Assembly (NCBI GenBank): GCA_947495125.1
Contig: CANLXL010000013.1
Span: 62,001 to 126,000, forward strand
Source of the DNA: an uncultured Flaviramulus sp.
Lineage (GTDB): Bacteria; Bacteroidota; Bacteroidia; Flavobacteriales; Flavobacteriaceae
Direction: 5' to 3'
Length of the DNA: 64,000 bases
In this document: positions 59,608 through 64,000 of the stretch, piece after piece
Numbering within the stretch: the first letter of the stretch is position 1
Layout of the letters: the number at the start of each line of letters is the position of its first letter
Position numbers and translations under genes: made by a program
Notes under the pieces: model-generated
The model's database searches: none
Told to the model about the DNA's origin: nothing
The model's input: the letters and a program-made list of their open reading frames with translations, nothing else

Positions 59608-60051
59608 TTATTTTAGTATTTGATTCAAATGATGTTCTAAATGATCGACATAATCTGTAATCAAAAAACGCAAATCTGAAATTACACCGTTATCCATTTC
59701 AATTTTATAATTTATGGTATTTTCAGTTTGTTGCCTTATGAGTTCAAGTATTCTGCTATTTAGGGCTAGCCAAAATCCGGCAATTTCCTGTGGAGAAGCG
59801 TTGTGGTAATTGTTAGCTTTTACCAATCCGTTTTGGTCGTATGACCTGATTTTATACGGCTTACTTTCAAACTGAATCTCTGTAAATCGTTGAAGATTGT
59901 TAATGGCAGAATCAATTAAATGTCCAAGGATTTCTTTCTTAGACCATTTCGTTGGAGCTTGTCTTTGTTGCATGTTAAGATCGGAAGACTTAGAAACATA
60001 GTCGAATCCCGTTTTTAATAAACGATCTAATTTAAGCGTTACATCCGTCAT
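59608..60051 (-). CDS. DinB-family protein (putative metal-dependent enzyme)
   Basis: Four-helix-bundle DinB-type protein of 147 residues. The metal-binding histidines fit the family: HLIDSAINN near residue 45 and YVDHLEHHLNQIL near the C-terminus. It starts near WSKKEILGHLIDSA, typical of the DinB_2 group. DinB-fold proteins include bacillithiol-, mycothiol- and glutathione-dependent transferases; no activity can be assigned. Convergent with gldC (5 bp apart), 57 bp downstream of the sigma-factor gene on the same strand. Confidence 0.85.
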   Translation of the reverse strand: MTDVTLKLDRLLKTGFDYVSKSSDLNMQQRQAPTKWSKKEILGHLIDSAINNLQRFTEIQFESKPYKIRSYDQNGLVKANNYHNASPQEIAGFWLALNSRILELIRQQTENTINYKIEMDNGVISDLRFLITDYVDHLEHHLNQILK

Positions 60052-60108
60052 AATTAAAATTTTTTAGCAGCACAAATATTGAAATAACTGAAACTTTAAT
60101 CAGTTTTT

Positions 60109-61350
60109 TTAACCTTCAATTAACGATTTCTTTTTTTCTAAATAGGCTTTTTCTTGCTTGTTAGTTACATTATTTAAAGCCAAATTAATGTATTTAAGTG
60201 CTTCTGCCAAATTATGAGTCGCAAGGTAATAGTCCGATTGGGTACCATAATAGAGGTAATTACGCTGTCCCAAATCTTTTGGGTTTAGCTGGTCTAAATA
60301 ACCTTTCGCCATATTATAATCTTTATTTTGTAAACAAACAACAGCCATAGTAAGGATGTGTGTTGGCATGGGTTGCAGTGTGTTTAAACACTGGTACCAA
60401 TGTAGAATTTTATTCCAATCGGTATCTTCAAATGTTCTGGCGCGCAAATGTTCTATAGCTATAGCGGCTTCGTAGTGATAGCATGAAAATTCAGCTTGTT
60501 CTACCACGGCTTTATTCATCATGGTATTACCTAATTTTATTAAAGGAAAATACCACTGGCTTCTATCCTGATGTTTGAGATCTAAAAGTTCGTTTTCTGC
60601 ATTTGTTTTGGTTTCCAATCTCGCAGAATGAAAACACATTAATGCGCATAAAGCGTAAGCCTCCGGAGTTCGGGTAAGCTTATTTTTTAATAGCATTTGA
60701 CAAAGCCGAAGTGCTTCACCACATAAATCTTTACGGATTAGTTTCTCTTTTTTGTTAGAGTGAAACCCTTCATTAAAAATGAGATATAACACTTCCATAA
60801 CACTTTCCAAGCGCAGGGGCAGATCTTTTCCTTGAGGAATTTGAAATTTTAATTGTGATACCTTAATCGTTTTTCTGGCGCGTAGTAATCGTTTTTTTAT
60901 AGTATCTTCTTTGGTTAATAAAGCCGAAGAGATTTCTTTAATACTAAAACCGGAAACCGTTTTTAAAGCAAATGAAATACGATCTCTAGGATCCAGTTTA
61001 GGATGACACGCTGTAAAGATCATACGAAGTTGGGCATCTTCGATTTCGGTATCTAAAAAAAGCTCATTTATGGCAATTGCATCTGTTCCTTGATTGATGT
61101 TTGGAAGATGTTTTTGTGCCGTTTTTAGTTTCCTGAAAATATCGAGAACCCTATTTTTAGCCGCCTGGGTTAACCAAGCTTCCGGATATTCCGGTTGTTG
61201 ATTTCGCCAGCTAAGACTCGCCTTAATAAAAGTGTCCTGAACAGCATCTTCAATAATATCAAGATGTTTAAGTCCGAAGATTCGGGTTAATACAGAGACC
61301 ATCTTTCCGCTATGATAGCGAAACAGATGGTCTATAAGTTTAGATTCCAT
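60109..61350 (-). CDS. ECF42-type RNA polymerase sigma factor with C-terminal TPR-like extension
   Basis: A long ECF sigma factor of 413 residues: region 2 about 1-75 (DIIEDAVQDTFIKASLSWRN), region 4 about 110-165 (FALKTVSGFSIKEISSALLTKEDTIKKRLLRARK), and a long helical C-terminal part (about 180-413) with TPR-like pairs such as EAYALCALMCFHSARLETK and NYLYYGTQSDYYLA. Sigma plus this extension next to a YciI/DGPF gene is the ECF42 arrangement. The ATG directly follows the YciI stop, so both are made from one message. In ECF42 the extension is thought to control the sigma factor in place of an anti-sigma protein. Confidence 0.9.
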   Translation of the reverse strand: MESKLIDHLFRYHSGKMVSVLTRIFGLKHLDIIEDAVQDTFIKASLSWRNQQPEYPEAWLTQAAKNRVLDIFRKLKTAQKHLPNINQGTDAIAINELFLDTEIEDAQLRMIFTACHPKLDPRDRISFALKTVSGFSIKEISSALLTKEDTIKKRLLRARKTIKVSQLKFQIPQGKDLPLRLESVMEVLYLIFNEGFHSNKKEKLIRKDLCGEALRLCQMLLKNKLTRTPEAYALCALMCFHSARLETKTNAENELLDLKHQDRSQWYFPLIKLGNTMMNKAVVEQAEFSCYHYEAAIAIEHLRARTFEDTDWNKILHWYQCLNTLQPMPTHILTMAVVCLQNKDYNMAKGYLDQLNPKDLGQRNYLYYGTQSDYYLATHNLAEALKYINLALNNVTNKQEKAYLEKKKSLIEG

Positions 61351-61698
61351 TTATTGGTCGAATACCATAATTTCACGAATCTCGACCGTGCCACCTAAAT
61401 CGTAATCCGGGTAATCTTCGGCAATGCCTTGTACCTCGTCAAAATCTTTAGCCTTAACAATATAGTAGCCTCCTACAATTTCTTTGACCTCTGCTGAAGT
61501 TAAATCGGTTACCGTTCTATTAGCCCCAACAACGCGACGAATTTGAGGGGTTAAGGCGTTTCCGTGACTAACAATACCAGCCTGTGTCATTTTATCATTC
61601 CAGGCAAACCATTTACCCATTCGGTTTTGAAGGTCTTCCGGTGAAAGACCTAAATCGGTATAATCGGCACCAACGAAAATCATCATAAATTCTTTCAT
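61351..61698 (-). CDS. YciI/DGPF-domain protein (ECF42 partner)
   Basis: Ferredoxin-like-fold YCII domain protein of 115 residues: MKEFMMIFVG at the start, the IVSHGNALTPQ region near 43 and EIVGGYYIVKAKDFDE near 72. Members next to ECF42 sigma genes are named for a DGPF motif before this region; here the equivalent segment is VTDLTSAEVKEIVGGYY, so the motif is altered. It has no gap to the sigma gene. These proteins are usually the direct target of the neighbouring sigma factor, with unknown biochemical role. Confidence 0.88.
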   Translation of the reverse strand: MKEFMMIFVGADYTDLGLSPEDLQNRMGKWFAWNDKMTQAGIVSHGNALTPQIRRVVGANRTVTDLTSAEVKEIVGGYYIVKAKDFDEVQGIAEDYPDYDLGGTVEIREIMVFDQ

Positions 61699-61730
61699 AA
61701 TTATAAGTTTTTAAAAGTTTATATAGTTAA

Positions 61731-61758
61731 GACGTTTATAAATTTATTAAAGGAGACA
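61731..61758 (-). promoter_or_regulatory. Candidate ECF42 target promoter
   Basis: On the minus strand, TGTCTC (complement of 61753-61758), an 18-nt spacer and CGTC (complement of 61731-61734) lie 33 nt before the YciI start. As I recall it, ECF42 promoters carry TGTCGA at -35 and CGTC/CGAC at -10, so the match is 4 of 6 and 4 of 4. Confidence 0.5.
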
Positions 61759-61888
61759 GGTTTTTCAAATTTATTAAAACTTCTTAGGAATTTTGATCTT
61801 ATCGGGAATGATCTTTTACGAGAAAATTGAGCATAGTCATTTGATACCGCCTCAGGAAGCTAACGCTTAACTTCGTTTCTATCAATAT

Positions 61889-62512
61889 TTAGTTATTATT
61901 GCAATTATTGATTAGCTGTTCAACCAATTCAAGTCTTTTTACAATAGTGTTCTTTTCCAAGATTGTTCCGGGGGATAGGACACCATTCGCCCCAATTTTG
62001 GAATGGTCTCCAATTAAAGCTCCAAATTTCGTTACGCCCGTATCGATGACCTGATTTTTAAAACGCACGCGAATTCGTTTGTCTGTTCTTTCATTATAAT
62101 GATTTGCGGCGATAGAACCGCCTTCAAAGTTTACATTCCTGCCAACAATGCTGTTGCCTATGTAGTTTAAATGCGCCACTGAGGTGTTCGAAAATATCAT
62201 GCTACTTTTTATTTCTGAAGAAGGCCCTATTTTTACGTGACTGTCTAAAAAAACACCTTCTCTAAAGTAGGCATTAGCACAGATATGGCATTGATCCATT
62301 ATAATTATCGGGCCTTTAAACGTTATACCCTTTTCCAAAACAGCTGTCTTATGAATGGCAACACCATTTGAGATTTTAAAATCTATTCCAAGGGTTGGTA
62401 TGAGTTCCTCGATGATTTCTTTTATGTGGTCTGTGACTTTCCATGGGAAATTATACTTTTCTATTTGAAGAAATGAAGGAATATCTGTTATAAAATCTTT
62501 AACCTTAATCAT
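61889..62512 (-). CDS. Left-handed beta-helix (hexapeptide repeat) transferase-like protein
   Basis: A 207-residue protein whose middle and C-terminal parts are hexapeptide repeats typical of LbH acyltransferases or nucleotidyltransferase tails (HKTAVLEKGITFKGPIIIM, VFLDSHVKIGPSSEIKSSMI, GDHSKIGANGVLSPGTIL). The N-terminal ~45 residues are helical. It resembles the C-terminal domain of GlmU or sugar-1-phosphate nucleotidyltransferases, without the nucleotidyltransferase part. Acceptor and donor are unknown. It stands alone. Confidence 0.78.
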   Translation of the reverse strand: MIKVKDFITDIPSFLQIEKYNFPWKVTDHIKEIIEELIPTLGIDFKISNGVAIHKTAVLEKGITFKGPIIIMDQCHICANAYFREGVFLDSHVKIGPSSEIKSSMIFSNTSVAHLNYIGNSIVGRNVNFEGGSIAANHYNERTDKRIRVRFKNQVIDTGVTKFGALIGDHSKIGANGVLSPGTILEKNTIVKRLELVEQLINNCNNN

Positions 62513-62598
62513 TATGAATACACTTATAGGGTACCAAACGAAGTTATCCTATTTTTATCGTAAAATCAAGCATTACAGAAGAATGAAAAAACTTGAGT

Positions 62599-63990
62599 TT
62601 AATTTTTAATTAGCGGTACTTTTATCGAAGATTGAATCCAGCACCCAATTTTTAGTGTTTTACCAGCCATTCCTTCAATAAAAATTTCTTTTTTTGTTGG
62701 TGCTTTAGCGTTGTAATTAGCCGCAGATTGGGCTGCCATTTTTTTTAGAGTAGGATCAACCCTTGAAGCTTTTCGTGCTTGCTTAGCCGCCAGCCAATAA
62801 ACAGCCCTTTTATTAAAGTTTGATGACCCGCAATTTTTAGCACTGTCGTTATACATTGACGCAATAGATAAATGTGGCTTTCCACTGGATGGATTGAGTT
62901 TTAAAGCTTTGTGAAAATAGGTTCTCGCCTGGCTGTATTTGCCTTTATTTTTCAAAGTCAATCCTATTTTGTACGCTAATATACCTTTCCGATAGGAATC
63001 AGATTCCAGATCGAAGGCCTGTTTCAGGTAACTTTCGGCTTCAGTGTCTTTTCCATTTTGAAATAGGACCGTTGCCACAAAGTATTTGGTGTCGGCTGAT
63101 GGAGCGGTTTCATCATAAGCCTTAACAAGATTCTCATATAGCGACACATTGGTACACGCCTTATGGTACATCTTGCTCACTGCTCTTTTTAGCCAAACAG
63201 AATCAGATTTATGAGCTTGAAAATTGCTTTCATACAAAGGAATTAAGTTTTCACAATTAAGTCTTTGGTTTATTAATCCAAGCATGCTACCAGAGATTTG
63301 ATCATAAAATTTCAAATAATCTTCATAGTATTTTTTGTAGCGTTTCTCCTTTTTCGTTAAATCCTGTCCATTATCTTTTTTTATTATTAGGGTATTGAGT
63401 TTTTCAGAATAGTTTTTGACTTCAACTTCAATCTTTTCAGTAATATCATCGTATTTATTAAATAAATCTTGGGGAGATTTTACTCCGTTATCATAAAGGT
63501 CTACCATTAGTGAGAAATAAGTGTATAAACTTTTAGGATTTTTGAACGAGGCTTTATCCGTTTCAAACGCATTATCAAAACAATTATAGAGTTCAGAATT
63601 TGATATTCCTAATTCACTTCTATGGTCATATTTTAATTGACAAGCCATTGCAGCATATTGTCCCTGCTTAGTTTTGCTTGGGAAATATTGAGCACTTTGC
63701 TTCCATAATTTTAAAAGATCGTTTATAAAACTTACCCTGTCAGATCCGGAGGTCTGTTCAATCTTTGCTTCCAGAATACCTTTCCCTTCCTTATAAATAG
63801 CGATGTTCAATTTCGGGCAATTATCACGAACATACATCCAGGGTTCGTAAGCGGCATCATAATTTTTGGTGAGGACATGTCCATGAAATAAGGAAAGCTT
63901 TGTTTTGCATTCTTCTTCGATGCTTTGGGCGAATGTTGAATTCAAACAAATACATAATAACGTAAATAACGAAGTAAATTTAGTTTTCAT
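62599..63990 (-). CDS. Secreted TPR protein of unknown function
   Basis: A 463-residue exported protein with a signal peptide (FTSLFTLLCICLNSTFAQ). The N-terminal region is helical (FHGHVLTKNYDAAYEPW), and tetratricopeptide repeats lie in about 290-400, with motifs such as GKDTEAESYLKQAFDLE and GKYSQARTYFHKALKLNPS. TPR proteins of this form are common in the Bacteroidota cell envelope and usually mediate protein contacts. Start at the ATG at 63990, 10 bp from the window edge, so the gene is complete. No partner is identifiable. Confidence 0.8.
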   Translation of the reverse strand: MKTKFTSLFTLLCICLNSTFAQSIEEECKTKLSLFHGHVLTKNYDAAYEPWMYVRDNCPKLNIAIYKEGKGILEAKIEQTSGSDRVSFINDLLKLWKQSAQYFPSKTKQGQYAAMACQLKYDHRSELGISNSELYNCFDNAFETDKASFKNPKSLYTYFSLMVDLYDNGVKSPQDLFNKYDDITEKIEVEVKNYSEKLNTLIIKKDNGQDLTKKEKRYKKYYEDYLKFYDQISGSMLGLINQRLNCENLIPLYESNFQAHKSDSVWLKRAVSKMYHKACTNVSLYENLVKAYDETAPSADTKYFVATVLFQNGKDTEAESYLKQAFDLESDSYRKGILAYKIGLTLKNKGKYSQARTYFHKALKLNPSSGKPHLSIASMYNDSAKNCGSSNFNKRAVYWLAAKQARKASRVDPTLKKMAAQSAANYNAKAPTKKEIFIEGMAGKTLKIGCWIQSSIKVPLIKN

Positions 63991-64000
63991 AAATAAAGAT

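Noticed and set aside
1-64000. Search for tRNA, rRNA, CRISPR arrays, insertion sequences, integrases and phage genes.
   Set aside because: No cloverleaf with CCA end, no regularly spaced repeats and no transposase or integrase motif was recognised by reading; a tRNA or repeat-finder run would be needed for certainty.

Overview
The window comes from a low-GC Flavobacteriaceae chromosome (Bacteroidota), probably marine. Three things support this. It carries gliding-motility genes gldA, gldB and gldC. Its candidate promoters match the Bacteroidota pattern TTTG/TAnnTTTG, and genes generally lack Shine-Dalgarno sequences. It also has lineage-typical layouts: split metH, a DUF2061-led sulfate-assimilation operon, DUF3857 transglutaminase pairs and a zinc-less DnaG. 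Coding density is high. No rRNA, tRNA, CRISPR array, insertion sequence or prophage was seen.

Layout. 1-5054: end of an unknown gene, a lipoprotein amidohydrolase, a C39-peptidase ABC exporter and an HlyD-type adaptor, which look like the export end of a leader-peptide (RiPP/bacteriocin) cluster. 5105-15224: an Rrf2 regulator and a ten-gene operon taking sulfate to cysteine (DUF2061, cysH, cysD, cysN, HEPN-fused sulfite reductase, two siroheme genes, ferredoxin-NADP reductase, serine acetyltransferase, cysteine synthase); APS kinase is absent. 15265-16158: lipoprotein phosphoesterase. 16247-21597: a SAM-I riboswitch and the methionine operon (homocysteine methyltransferase half of MetH, a frameshifted ABM gene, cobalamin half of MetH, a small unknown, metF). 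21635-24024: PagL-like deacylase, VOC protein, GIN-domain lipoprotein. 24010-32464, minus strand: ackA-pta, an Nramp-like transporter without the usual metal ligands, a cyclase-family hydrolase, a SUMF1-fold lipoprotein and a sulfatase. 32787-33680: gldA. 33785-38142: aromatic amino acid operon (pheA, aminotransferase, tyrA, DAHP synthase-chorismate mutase) behind a leader that looks like a classical attenuator. 38156-50771: mainly housekeeping genes (rsgA, dtd, mazG-like, aroA, queA, rlmN, polyprenyl synthase) with a sialidase and two DUF3857 proteins among them. 50867-53433: ECF sigma factor, putative anti-sigma factor and outer-membrane protein. 53555-64000: phosphatase, dnaG, response regulator, nadE, gldBC, DinB, an ECF42-like sigma factor with its YciI/DGPF partner, a hexapeptide-repeat protein and a TPR protein.

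How it works together. The sulfur operon makes cysteine, and the riboswitch-controlled operon completes methionine synthesis. The aromatic operon goes from the DAHP step to Phe/Tyr and is probably controlled by Tyr/Phe(/Trp)-tRNA charging through its leader peptide, with aroA elsewhere in the window. The most notable observations are the attenuator at 33785-33961, the PAPS-type CysH without an APS kinase, the HEPN-fused sulfite reductase, several enzymes missing their hallmark residues (DnaG, response regulator, SUMF1 protein, Nramp-like protein, second DUF3857 protein), the frameshifted ABM gene, and candidate promoter boxes lying just upstream of start codons.
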